Source: Cellulomonas sp. PhB150 (GTDB lineage: Bacteria; Actinomycetota; Actinomycetes; Actinomycetales; Cellulomonadaceae). Taken from it: a DNA stretch of 64,000 bases. This document shows positions 43,801-50,455 of the stretch, piece by piece. Each line of letters starts with the position of its first letter. Within the stretch, counting starts at the first letter, position 1. The stretch is from NCBI RefSeq assembly GCF_003755175.1, contig NZ_RKHX01000006.1:1-64000 (forward strand), given 5' to 3'. A program made the translations under genes and the position numbers. The notes under the pieces are model-generated. The model saw only the letters and a list, made by a program, of their open reading frames with translations, was not told the origin of the DNA and ran no database searches.

Positions 43801-43918
43801 CGTCCGCGCGACCTACGTGCCGAGCAGCACGAGCTGGCTGGCCTCGACGTCCGGGACGGCCACGGTGCCGGCGCCGCCGGCCCCGGACCCCGACCCGGCT
43901 GAGCCGGTCACGCCGTAA
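37877..43918 (+). CDS. Giant single-pass membrane repeat protein (3 of 3)
   Basis: A protein of 2013 residues; the ATG at 37877 follows GAGGAGGACCCCC, 43 bp after its paralogue. Architecture: N-terminal Ig-like domains (VEPGAHATPGSSATLRVHAR; SRRVQVVLANTGDQAARV), span at about 232-255 (GLAIATVAILWVGAVIAALP), a Gly/Asp-rich flexible stalk (TGNGGNGGAGDGGDGGTDGS), then roughly fourteen carboxypeptidase-regulatory/prealbumin-like domains. Two Big-type Ig domains near the end (VAITSATPAALVQGDTLTVQ; TTITASATKLDAVVASSGSG) precede a Pro-rich tail DPDPAEPVTP. Several repeats hold cysteine pairs. If extended, the ectodomain could reach well beyond the wall. Role inferred as surface/anchor partner of the CIS. 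Confidence 0.75.
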   Translation: MAVAPQGGARAATSVLVEPGAHATPGSSATLRVHARNVTRVPQDLIVSLVGLESGWQPAPVPVPGVAPDATITLELPLTPPVGSTPGDYPFVVVVEAGPTGSPATRATTLADASLRIDGLSELVVTVEPADSRAVRSRRVQVVLANTGDQAARVRLDAQADQGSGARIDLDAQAVEIQPHTSVRVGARAGMRGPRLVGQPRRAGYHVTATGARAPQRFDASFTARPLFTGGLLRGLAIATVAILWVGAVIAALPWLTDQFSGSGQSVDKQAGVSATTAPGAPDDGTGNGGNGGAGDGGDGGTDGSGDGGDGSDGTEGVRVAGVITSADPEGVTVQVVPAAVLEAAAASGDASGDTNASGETGDLLARGGAVVEQAAAAGPGVVRLAAHALRAAKQADDAAPAGKVSSLALPVERTDETSQRLTTTTGTDGAWAFAGLSPTGRYLIVLAKPGYQTQRYWVTGAQAAAAPLELALAPGEGQMSGTVTGPNGAVGGVEITLSDGTTTVTTRTATSGQVGRWSVEGLSTPTTYLVTAVSDRLGAQSELVRLDAAGSRTVNLRLKAGVSTLSGTVVGRDSLGGQGGLGGVTVTAKAGEVSRTATTVTGDNAGTFVLPDLPVPGTYTVSVKATGYATQTHRIRLTAAGRAPLSLSLTSQGGTVEGTTLDDSGAGVAAAGLTLSGSGGTFKTMSASDAQGTFRFDGIPAGQYVLAGESFGHQPASAQVTVKATGSASAKLVLARLDGDGLVATAHIRGRATDASTGARLTCPNLLPGEKCQLTVTTTVQLPGENPKTITVKSDPDTPYELPRAGDGGLYPGLYHLTLRAPGYEPGTVDVTVPMGQVVEAATVALYPSPSIVGSVAARIGVVPSSTCVVAVPRDGTAPGDNPCGPDTTGKGCASSAGACSFIGVNGSYEIDRLSSGAYDVYVVPVKGSEYVAPEKVSVTLTPGDVRRVDSTLDRRGVLTIAVYASDGTGALFPADDAEVTLTAPDVTDRTGTTEDGIVQFRNLPAASYLVTATTKGGGPEGTLKDVAVGLNQELQSQVVLTATATDVAGRVVTLLGGTAATPVDKATVTVSGVTGYRGVSPIRQTGTPAAVTTSTGDFTVCTATSGCPTTPSTTALALIETRMDIRVTADGFADYSANGVDTTTLAPITLTPLGRTFTGAVTLEQAVDAATENPKVQFDIQKAPPGVGQMSLVATADGKLVWSDSAQPLDPSAPANDDRRFIRPGTYTVVASLPGYTSSMRTFTVPTGTTTVVPSVAFSLSRYGSLRIKSIASPLGTDVLNTVVTVTSNGTSVRREALPGDAFVDFGDMAPGSYQVQVRAAGFQTFDSTVTLKAGQPVTDPSVVTLNRLGSITGLVKAQITPTFSQGVPGAAVTVTNADGDSFSTVTDASGSYTVTGDLTKQGLTNGTWTVTATATGYGTAGSSTTVLVTAPATATATTITLTPNKGELRVFAVAGADPVDGLTMSLTYSDEIRLEPTCTASSPKTDTCTPTPGVYVFSNLGPLTYNLNISGLSYSPLTLPVEMAAGQTRTITVPITAPNGSVQGLVMKQAASGVTTPVKQVTVTLDPDADGVDSRTVDTDDDGRYRFATVPAGAYTLKVSDDGLSATRAVVLQPGDGLVVDLTLTEQTHPLTVTVTSSSDLTGALVSLSGPSSPAAQPVVRTDDDTFSTTFSQLPAGEWTVKLSGPAGHLGVWQTTATVPDDDAVSITAQETQVRLRATTTVATTPDTLSTTVTPVGGTARTMLVSVGGSDTVVWVPRSGGANVTATVTGGWTLAISPAGTPTVPANVDHQTVTLALSAKATTVAITSATPAALVQGDTLTVQTKVTSGGANVGDGSVTLERSSGGTWSTVGSAKDLSGTGTATLTADSEDWAAGTQQLRVVYSGSGAFAAGTVAVTGISVTIPTATTTTITASATKLDAVVASSGSGTPPGAVKFERQNGGGSWVTITGCASVNLSAGAASCTATLTAAWVVRATYVPSSTSWLASTSGTATVPAPPAPDPDPAEPVTP

Positions 43919-43925
43919 GGCGTTC

Positions 43926-44651
43926 CTACGCCCGCGGCTCCGGGCCGGAGAAGCGGGCGTGGACGCCGGGGGAGTACAGGACCGAGTCCGGGGCGCGGGT
44001 CGTCACGCCGGGCAGGCCGGCGGCGGTGACGAGCTCGTCCTCCAGCGAGACGAGCGTGGCGCGCCGCAGTGCCCACGGCTCGTGGTCGTTGGGCACGTAC
44101 CGGGTCTGCCCGCGCAGCCGCGTGTGCATGCCCCAGCGTGCCGTGAGGAAGTCGGCGAGCGGGTCGTCCCGCACGGGCTCGGTCCCGGGCCGGACGACGA
44201 TGCGCGACGTCGGACGCGAGCCGGTCAGCCGCCGTGAGCGGTAGTCGAGCTCGTCGCCCGTGCGGCGGATCGACATCCGCGCCCACTCGTACGGCACGTT
44301 CATGACCGCGCGTGCGCCGAGCACCGTGAGCAGCCGGGTGGCCTCCAGCGAGCGGAACAGCACGCCGCGCCGGCCGTCGTCGTCGACCGTGTAGAGCCGG
44401 ACGTTGATCTCGGGAAACGTCCCGATGTAGGGCAGCGGCGGGCCGGGCTCGAGCGCGAACCGGACCATCCGGAACGCGATGAGGCCGACCCAGGAGCTGC
44501 CGTCGTGCTCGTCGGGCCGGGTGCCGGACGGCAGCAGCGGCGCGACGTCCTGCGCCGGCACGCGCCAGTGCAGGAAGGTGACCCGCTGCCACTCCTGCGT
44601 GAGGATGATCCGCCGGGTCAGCGGCGTCGCGGTCGCCTGGATCGGATCCAT
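43926..44651 (-). CDS. DUF2071 (YqjF-like) family protein
   Basis: A protein of 241 residues. Typical family segments: FLHWRVPAQDVAPLLPSGTR, SWVGLIAFRMVRFALEPG, TFPEINVRLYTVDDDGRRGV and LFRSLEATRLL, later MNVPYEWARMSIRR and LADFLTARWGMHTR. The fold belongs to the acetoacetate-decarboxylase-like group but no activity is established. It starts 7 bp after the zinc-ribbon gene stop and converges on the giant repeat protein. DUF2071 is not known as a CIS part, so it is probably a bystander at the end of the long operon. Confidence 0.85.
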   Translation of the reverse strand: MDPIQATATPLTRRIILTQEWQRVTFLHWRVPAQDVAPLLPSGTRPDEHDGSSWVGLIAFRMVRFALEPGPPLPYIGTFPEINVRLYTVDDDGRRGVLFRSLEATRLLTVLGARAVMNVPYEWARMSIRRTGDELDYRSRRLTGSRPTSRIVVRPGTEPVRDDPLADFLTARWGMHTRLRGQTRYVPNDHEPWALRRATLVSLEDELVTAAGLPGVTTRAPDSVLYSPGVHARFSGPEPRA

Positions 44652-44658
44652 GCCAGGG

Positions 44659-45126
44659 CTAGAGCCACCAGACCAGCAGCAGCGTGACCGCGGCCGTCAC
44701 CGTGGCGGTCACCGCGACCACCCACCACGTGTCCCAGTGCGTGCACGCGACCGGCTCGGCCGGCGCCTGCACGAACACGACGGGTGCGGGTGCGGGTGGC
44801 GGCGGCTCGACCGGCGGCGGCGGGGGCGTCATGCTCGCGCCGCAGCGCACGCAGGTCAGCGCGGTCGGCAGGTTGAGCTCGGAGCAGGCGGGGCAGCCGA
44901 GCGTCGAGACGGCGGCGGTCCCCGAGGCGCCCGGCGCGCGCCAGCGGGCGTCGGGGGAGTCCTGGGTCTCGGCCGCCGCTGCCGTGGGCCTGGCCCAGAA
45001 CAGCGGGTAGTCGCACGTGGGGCAGAAGTCGCTCGCGAGCCGCTGACCCGCGCGCACGTGGGCGATCGACCCGCACTCGGGGCAGGTCACCACGAGGTCT
45101 TCGCGTGTCGCGTCGAGGTCGGTCAT
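44659..45126 (-). CDS. Zinc-ribbon protein with C-terminal membrane anchor, last gene of the CIS operon
   Basis: A protein of 155 residues; its ATG overlaps the tail-protein-I stop by 4 nt. Two zinc ribbons are seen: VTCPECGSIAHV...FCPTCDYPLFW at about 15-50 and LGCPACSELNLP...TCVRCGASM at about 75-105. A Pro-rich linker (TPPPPPVEPPPPAPAPVVFV) leads to a C-terminal hydrophobic helix (WWVVAVTATVTAAVTLLLVW) that runs to the last residue, as in tail-anchored proteins with the N-domain in the cytoplasm. No standard eCIS gene matches it. Coupling to the baseplate genes suggests a membrane-docking or regulatory role. Confidence 0.7.
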   Translation of the reverse strand: MTDLDATREDLVVTCPECGSIAHVRAGQRLASDFCPTCDYPLFWARPTAAAAETQDSPDARWRAPGASGTAAVSTLGCPACSELNLPTALTCVRCGASMTPPPPPVEPPPPAPAPVVFVQAPAEPVACTHWDTWWVVAVTATVTAAVTLLLVWWL

Positions 45127-45677
45127 GACGCCAGCTCTCCTTCTTCGGCGGTCCCGGTCAGGACCGGCCAGACTCGTCGGCCGGACACCCGGACCTCGAC
45201 GTGCACGTGCGCGGGGACCTCGTCGAGCACCAGGCGCACGAAGTCCGGCTCGGCGAGCGTGCCGGTCGACTCGACCTCGAGCACCACCCACGCCGGACCG
45301 TCGGGCGCCTCGCCCTCGGCGTAGACGCCGCCGCTCTCGCTGACCTGCACCGGACCGCCCGAGTAGAGCTCCACGATGCGCGCCAGACCCGTCGCCGTGC
45401 CCCGCCACTGCAGCGTCGCCGCTGCTGTCCGCAGGATACGTCGCTGCACGTCCTGCGGGTAGGAGGGGTCGATGCTGCGGCCGAGCCACTGGGCCATCTG
45501 GCGCACCATCGCCGGCGGGGTCAGGTCGACGTCGGCCAGGTGGGGAAGGTTGTCGGCGTGCTGCAGGAGCGTGCCGGCCTCCTCCTGGAAGATCGAGACG
45601 AACCGCACGAAGAAGTCCTCCGCCTGCATGCCGTGGGGCAGCTGGCGCAGGAGCCAGTCGGAGTGGCGACCGGTCAT
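45123..45677 (-). CDS. CIS phage tail protein I-like baseplate component
   Basis: A protein of 184 residues matching the tail-protein-I type found in eCIS and thermophilic phage-like clusters: HSDWLLRQLPHGMQAEDFFV, FQEEAGTLLQHADNLPHLAD, MVRQMAQWLGRSIDPSYPQD, and LQWRGTATGLARIVELYSGG. It is equivalent in position to Afp12/Pvc12-region products that complete the baseplate wedge and connect to fibres. Both ends overlap neighbours by 4 nt. I see no tail-fibre gene behind it, unlike Afp/PVC clusters. Confidence 0.85.
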   Translation of the reverse strand: MTGRHSDWLLRQLPHGMQAEDFFVRFVSIFQEEAGTLLQHADNLPHLADVDLTPPAMVRQMAQWLGRSIDPSYPQDVQRRILRTAAATLQWRGTATGLARIVELYSGGPVQVSESGGVYAEGEAPDGPAWVVLEVESTGTLAEPDFVRLVLDEVPAHVHVEVRVSGRRVWPVLTGTAEEGELAS

Positions 45678-47614
45678 CGGACCACCACGCGGTGGTCGGC
45701 GGACAGGAACAGAGCGTGCTCGGAGGGGACGATCGTCTCGCGGCCGTCGCCGATGCGGCGGCCGGTGCGCAGGTCGTACTCGAACAGCTGCAGCTCGTCG
45801 ACCGCGAGCACGCCGTCGACGGCCTCGACCACCTGCGCGGCCGCGGTCGCGGTCAGCGCGGCGTCGAACGGCCAGCCGCCGCCGTCGGGCCCGCCGGTGA
45901 GCGGGTGGACGAAGCGGGTCAGGGCGTCCGAGACGCGCTGGCGCACCATCGCCGCGGGCCGGCCGGGCAGCGCGCGGACGAGCGCCGCGACGCTGATGCC
46001 CTGGTAGAAGGGCGTGCCGACCTCGACCGGCACGCCGACCATCCGGGCGGACTCGATCGCTCCCGCGACCGCGTCGAACAGCTCGGAGGACAGCGCGAAG
46101 TCGTCGATCCGGTGCGTGCGGGGGTCGGTGCGCAGCTGCGGGACCACCAGGACGCGCACCACGGACGAGCCGCTCTGCGACGCGGGCAGGCAGCGGGCGC
46201 GCGCGACCTCGATCGAGGCCTGCGCGGTGATGGCCTCGAAGTCGGACGCGGTGACCGCGCGCTGACCCGTGCGCAGCGTCAGGGGACCGCGCAGCTTGGC
46301 CTCGGCGACCGACTCGGGGTCGACGCCACCGAGCGCGGCACGCGCGTTGGAGACCGTCGCGACGAACGGCACGCCGCTGCGCAGCGACGTGAGCGTGCGG
46401 GCGCCGACGTTGCCGCGCGCGCCGCCGCCGGTGCGGTAGGCGCTGACGCGGACCTCGGCACCGTCGGCCGGGATCGCGCCGTGCTGGCGGACGAGGCCGT
46501 CGGGGTACCGGATCGCCGGGCCGAACCGGACCTCACCGGTCGTCGACTCCCAGACCACGTGCTTGTCGGCCGGGCCGGAGGCGGAGAAGTCGGGGACCTC
46601 GGTCCACAGCTCGGTGCGGCCGCGGTCGACGACGAGCACGCCCTCCTCGTCGCGCCGCTCGGCGACCGGCGAGACCGACACGCGGAACACCTGGCCGGGC
46701 GCGCCGGTCGAGTGGCCGAGCAGCTCGGCCGGGGCGGTCGTCGCGTGCTCGGCGGGCACCGTGATGCCCACGGCGTGCAGCGAGGCCGACGAGATGCGCG
46801 GCGAGGCCTGGAACGTGGGCTGCCCCGGCTGCGGGCGCGTGAGCCGCACGCGCAGCCAGTGCGCCAGGACGCCGCCGAGCAGCAGCGGCTCGTGCGTCTG
46901 GGGCACGAGCAGGACCACGGACCCGGACTTGTTCAGCCCGCCCGTGCCGTCGGACTCGAGCAGGCACGCGACCCACGCCTCGCCGTCCCAGACCTCCCAC
47001 GCGAGCGGGGGGTTGCGGGGGTCGACGCCGATGCCCTCGGCGCGCGCGGCCAGGTCGACGCGCACCGCGTACCCGGCGAGCGACCCGCGCACGCCCAGGT
47101 AGAGCGCGTCGCCGGGCGTGACCGGCTCGGACGGGAAGCACAGCGCCGCGGCCCCGGGGACCACGACGTCCTCCCAGACGTCGAGCGTCTGGCCGGCGGC
47201 GTTGGCGGCCTGCGCGGCGAACAGGACGGGCGGCTCGACGAGCGTCTCGACGGACGTCGAGAACACGACGGCGTCCTCGCCGACGGTCGCGACCTGCGTG
47301 CCGGCGGGCACGCGAACGGGCCGCTCGGCGGGTGCCGAGAGCCAGAACGTCAGGTCGGCGTGCGCGACGCTCGGCGGGAACGGCTCGATCCCGACGAGGT
47401 TGAGGAAGTGCACGTACATCCGGTCGGGCACCTGGTTGACGCGGAACAGCACCATCTCCGACATCCAGGCGAACAGCTCGATGAGCGCGACGCCGGGGTC
47501 GGACACGTTGTGGTTGGTCCACTCGGGGGTGAACCGGGGGATGAGCCGCTTGGTCTCGTCGACGATGTCCTGGAAGGAGCGGTCGTCGAGGTGGGGCGGG
47601 TCCAGGGGCGGCAT
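45674..47614 (-). CDS. CIS baseplate J-like wedge protein
   Basis: A protein of 646 residues of the putative baseplate-assembly type (gpJ/Afp11-like). It opens PPHLDDRSFQDIVDETKRLI and PRFTPEWTNHNVSDPGVALI, followed by ELFAWMSEMVLFRVNQVPDR, the typical family entry. The later RTGQRAVTASDFEAITAQAS with VARARCLP and the C-terminal VEVGTPFYQGISVAALVRAL are also characteristic. It forms the baseplate wedge that triggers sheath contraction. Its ATG overlaps the gp25 stop by one base (TGATG). Confidence 0.92.
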   Translation of the reverse strand: MPPLDPPHLDDRSFQDIVDETKRLIPRFTPEWTNHNVSDPGVALIELFAWMSEMVLFRVNQVPDRMYVHFLNLVGIEPFPPSVAHADLTFWLSAPAERPVRVPAGTQVATVGEDAVVFSTSVETLVEPPVLFAAQAANAAGQTLDVWEDVVVPGAAALCFPSEPVTPGDALYLGVRGSLAGYAVRVDLAARAEGIGVDPRNPPLAWEVWDGEAWVACLLESDGTGGLNKSGSVVLLVPQTHEPLLLGGVLAHWLRVRLTRPQPGQPTFQASPRISSASLHAVGITVPAEHATTAPAELLGHSTGAPGQVFRVSVSPVAERRDEEGVLVVDRGRTELWTEVPDFSASGPADKHVVWESTTGEVRFGPAIRYPDGLVRQHGAIPADGAEVRVSAYRTGGGARGNVGARTLTSLRSGVPFVATVSNARAALGGVDPESVAEAKLRGPLTLRTGQRAVTASDFEAITAQASIEVARARCLPASQSGSSVVRVLVVPQLRTDPRTHRIDDFALSSELFDAVAGAIESARMVGVPVEVGTPFYQGISVAALVRALPGRPAAMVRQRVSDALTRFVHPLTGGPDGGGWPFDAALTATAAAQVVEAVDGVLAVDELQLFEYDLRTGRRIGDGRETIVPSEHALFLSADHRVVVR

Positions 47615-48042
47615 CAGGCGTCCTCACGGGGGATGACGTAGAAGGGGTAGACGAGGTTGCGGCGGTCGTTCGTCGCGCGCACACGGTAGGCGATCGAGAT
47701 CCGCACCAGCCCGGAGTCGTCGTCGTCCTGCACGGGCGAGACGTCCTCGACCTCGATGCGCGGCTCCCACTGGGCGAGCGCGTCGCGCACGGCCTGCGAG
47801 ATGAGGCCGACGAGGTTGGCGTTGACCGGCTCGAACAGCAGGTCCCAGATCCGGCAGCCGAACTGCGGGCGCATGAGGCGCTCGCCGGGCGCGGTGAGCA
47901 GCACGACGCGGATCGAGTCCTCGAGGTCGCCGCCGGGCGCCGTGAGCGCGATCGACCCGGTGTGGTCGACGCCGAGCGGCCAGGCGAAGCCCCGCCCGAC
48001 GAAGTCGGGGGAGGTGCCGGGGACGGTGGTGGGCTCGCTCAT
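47614..48042 (-). CDS. CIS gp25-like baseplate protein
   Basis: A protein of 142 residues. It matches the GPW/gp25 family: GRGFAWPLGVDHTGSIALTA, DLEDSIRVVLLTAPGERLMR, PQFGCRIWDLLFEPVNANLV and a C-terminal strand VRISIAYRVRATNDRRNLVY. The gp25 core links the spike hub to the sheath and the wedge. It lies between spike and J-like genes, as in phage T4-like and eCIS order. Confidence 0.93.
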   Translation of the reverse strand: MSEPTTVPGTSPDFVGRGFAWPLGVDHTGSIALTAPGGDLEDSIRVVLLTAPGERLMRPQFGCRIWDLLFEPVNANLVGLISQAVRDALAQWEPRIEVEDVSPVQDDDDSGLVRISIAYRVRATNDRRNLVYPFYVIPREDA

Positions 48043-49802
48043 CAGTTGATCTTCACCATCGCTCCCTTGATCTCCTGGATCCCGCTGGACTGCACGACGC
48101 CCTGGGCCTTGGCCTTGAGGCTCGCGTTCGTCCCCTCCAGTGTGAGGCCGACCTTGGCCGCGACCTCCACGTCCGTGGCCTCGACCGACACCTTCGTCTT
48201 GCCCTTGAGGGTGATCGTGGTGGCGTCGACGGTGATCGCGCCCTTGCCGTCGAACGCGATGGACGCGGTGCCGACCTTGATGGTCAGCGGCACGCCGTCC
48301 GCGGCCTCGAGCGTGACCGTGTCCTTGCCGAGCCGCAGCTGCTGCGTGCCGCCCGCGGCCGAGAGCAGGATGTGCTGCTTGGCGGGCTCGGTTCCCTCGG
48401 AGAACTCGAGCTGGTGGCCGGACTTCGTCTGGATCGCCTGCGCGACGACCGCGCCCTTGTCGACGGCGGTGCGGTGCGGCTTGGCGATGCCGCCGAACAG
48501 CCCGCCGAGCACCACGGGCCGGGCCAGGTCGTCGTCCTCGAACCCCACGAGCACCTCGTCGCCCACGTCGGGCATGAACAGGTGGCCGCGCTGCTCGCCC
48601 GCGCCGAGCTGCAGCACGCGCGCCCACGCCGACTTCGACTGGCCCGACGTGGTCGGCAGCGTCACACTCACGCGGCCCAGCACGTCGGGGTCGTTGATGC
48701 CGTCGACGATCGCCACCGCGAGCCCGCTGCGGCGAAAGCTCGAGATGCTGGGCGGCTCGTCCCACGGGTCGCTGAGCAGCACGGGGTCGCGGTCGCCCGC
48801 GACGAACGAGGTGCGGCCGCCGTTGGTGTCGAGGACGTGCGTGACCTCGCGGACGTAGTACGTCCCGTTGGACGGCCCCGCGCCCTCGATCTTCAGCGTC
48901 CCGCCGACGCGCAGCGAGGGCGTGAACAGCGCCGACCCGCGGGCCACGATGCGGCCGGTGCGGGCGGCCAGCCCCGTGGCGACGAGCTTGGCGTCCTCCG
49001 CGGTGCTCACGGCCACCCGGGCACCCTCGCGGACGAACTTCTTGCCCGACTGGTCGGTCGGCGTGATGCCCGCGCGGGCCGTCGGCGACGTCGCCGACGC
49101 GGTGACGGCCGCCCGCTTCGTCGCGTCCCAGCCGCGCACGGTGACGGTGGTCGGGGCGTCGCTGACCTGGCGGACCGAGAGCGCCTGCAGGTCGACCTCC
49201 GCCTGCAGCGTCGCGGCCGACGTGCCGGGCAGGGTGCCGGTGGCTGCGGGCCAGAGCGCCAGTGCCGCGTCGTCGACCACCCAGTCGCACCCGTAGCGCG
49301 TGCAGATCTCGTCGATGAGCCCCAGCGCCGAGTCGGTGCGCATCGAGAACGGCAGGAGGGTCGCCGGCAGGCCGGACACCTTCGCGGTGAGCCCGGCCGC
49401 CGACGCGAGCGCGGTCACCACGTCGGACAGCTTCATCTGGTGGTAGGTCTCCGCGACCGACGAGCGGGTCAGGTCGTAGCCCTTGTCGTCGACGGTCACG
49501 ACGAGCCGCGCGCCGTACCGGGGGGTGAGCTCGCGCTCGACCGCGGTGACCGTGCCCCGGTGCAGCAGCGAGCCGGCCGTGTCGGCCGCCTTGATGCGCA
49601 CCTCGGTGCCGACCTTGAGCAGCGTGGCCTTGCCGAGCGCGTACACCGGGTCGTCGAACGTGATGGTCGCGCGCCCGATGGCCCGCAGCCCGCGCTGCAC
49701 GCGCAGCTCGACGAGGTTGGCCAGCCAGGTCTCGGGCAGGTCCGACCCGCCGACGAGGATCCGCGGCGCGGTCAGGAGCGTCTCGGGACGCGTGACCGTC
49801 AC
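48042..49802 (-). CDS. CIS spike/hub protein (VgrG-like, Afp8/Pvc8)
   Basis: A protein of 586 residues from a GTG that overlaps the LysM-gene stop. The N-terminal hub part has LRVQRGLRAIGRATITFDDP and DKGYDLTRSSVAETYHQM, as in the phage late-control D/VgrG family. The gp5-like OB region contains RVSVTLPTTSGQSKSAWARV then DVGDEVLVGFEDDDLARPVV with LGGLFGG. The C-terminal third is a triplex beta-helix rich in V-x-I/G repeats (VTLEAADGVPLTIKVGTASI). A trimer would form the needle that carries the PAAR-like tip. Confidence 0.93.
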   Translation of the reverse strand: MTVTRPETLLTAPRILVGGSDLPETWLANLVELRVQRGLRAIGRATITFDDPVYALGKATLLKVGTEVRIKAADTAGSLLHRGTVTAVERELTPRYGARLVVTVDDKGYDLTRSSVAETYHQMKLSDVVTALASAAGLTAKVSGLPATLLPFSMRTDSALGLIDEICTRYGCDWVVDDAALALWPAATGTLPGTSAATLQAEVDLQALSVRQVSDAPTTVTVRGWDATKRAAVTASATSPTARAGITPTDQSGKKFVREGARVAVSTAEDAKLVATGLAARTGRIVARGSALFTPSLRVGGTLKIEGAGPSNGTYYVREVTHVLDTNGGRTSFVAGDRDPVLLSDPWDEPPSISSFRRSGLAVAIVDGINDPDVLGRVSVTLPTTSGQSKSAWARVLQLGAGEQRGHLFMPDVGDEVLVGFEDDDLARPVVLGGLFGGIAKPHRTAVDKGAVVAQAIQTKSGHQLEFSEGTEPAKQHILLSAAGGTQQLRLGKDTVTLEAADGVPLTIKVGTASIAFDGKGAITVDATTITLKGKTKVSVEATDVEVAAKVGLTLEGTNASLKAKAQGVVQSSGIQEIKGAMVKIN

Positions 49803-50455
49803 GAGTCGATCCGCGGGACGCTGATGAGGCTGCCGGGTCGCAGGCTCAGGGGGTCGGCGATCGCGTTGGCCGCCGCGAGCGTGCGCCAGCGCGTCGAGTC
49901 GCCGTAGTAGGTCGCGGCGATCCGGTCGAGCGTCTCGCCGGCCTGCACGCGGTGCACGCGGTGCGGCTTGGGCGTGCCCGAGGTCGGGTTCTGCCGGCCG
50001 AACGCGTTCGACGGCTCGTACTGCCGCATCGTCAGCGACATGGTCGCGCGCAGGGGCGTGCCCGTGCCGGAGAAGTAGGTGAACGCGAGCTGCAGGTCGC
50101 TCACCACGGCCTTGAACGAGTGCAGGTCGCCCCAGTGGAACGTCACGTACGGCGGTCGCACGTTGTGGCTCGTCTCGTCCGAGCCCGGCAGGGTCGGGTC
50201 GACGTCCATGAGCGCGACGATCTTGCCGGTGTACGTGGACACGGCGGTGCCGGTGTCGGTGGTGTCGAAGAACAGGTCGACCTTGAGCACGCCCGACTCG
50301 GCACCCGTGTAGCGCAGGCGCGGCACCCCGCGGCCCGGCATGGAGTCACCGGCCCACGAGTTGGAGCGGCTGATCTGCAGCTCGGCGGGGTTGAACAGGC
50401 ACGGCACGCGCGCGCCACCCTCGATCTCGAGGTACGCCTTCTCGACGCCGGCCAT
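49799..50455 (-). CDS. CIS hub protein with LysM domain (Afp7/Pvc7-like)
   Basis: A protein of 218 residues. The N-terminal domain (AYLEIEGGARVPCLFNPAEL, RLRYTGAESGVLKVDLFFDT) is the CIS tube/hub adaptor (gp53-type) domain; the C-terminus carries a LysM fold (HRVHRVQAGETLDRIAATYY; LAAANAIADPLSLRPGSLIS). LysM in this protein holds the spike to the tube and is not thought to bind peptidoglycan. Its start overlaps the stop of the large Pro/Ala-rich gene by one base. Confidence 0.92.
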   Translation of the reverse strand: MAGVEKAYLEIEGGARVPCLFNPAELQISRSNSWAGDSMPGRGVPRLRYTGAESGVLKVDLFFDTTDTGTAVSTYTGKIVALMDVDPTLPGSDETSHNVRPPYVTFHWGDLHSFKAVVSDLQLAFTYFSGTGTPLRATMSLTMRQYEPSNAFGRQNPTSGTPKPHRVHRVQAGETLDRIAATYYGDSTRWRTLAAANAIADPLSLRPGSLISVPRIDS

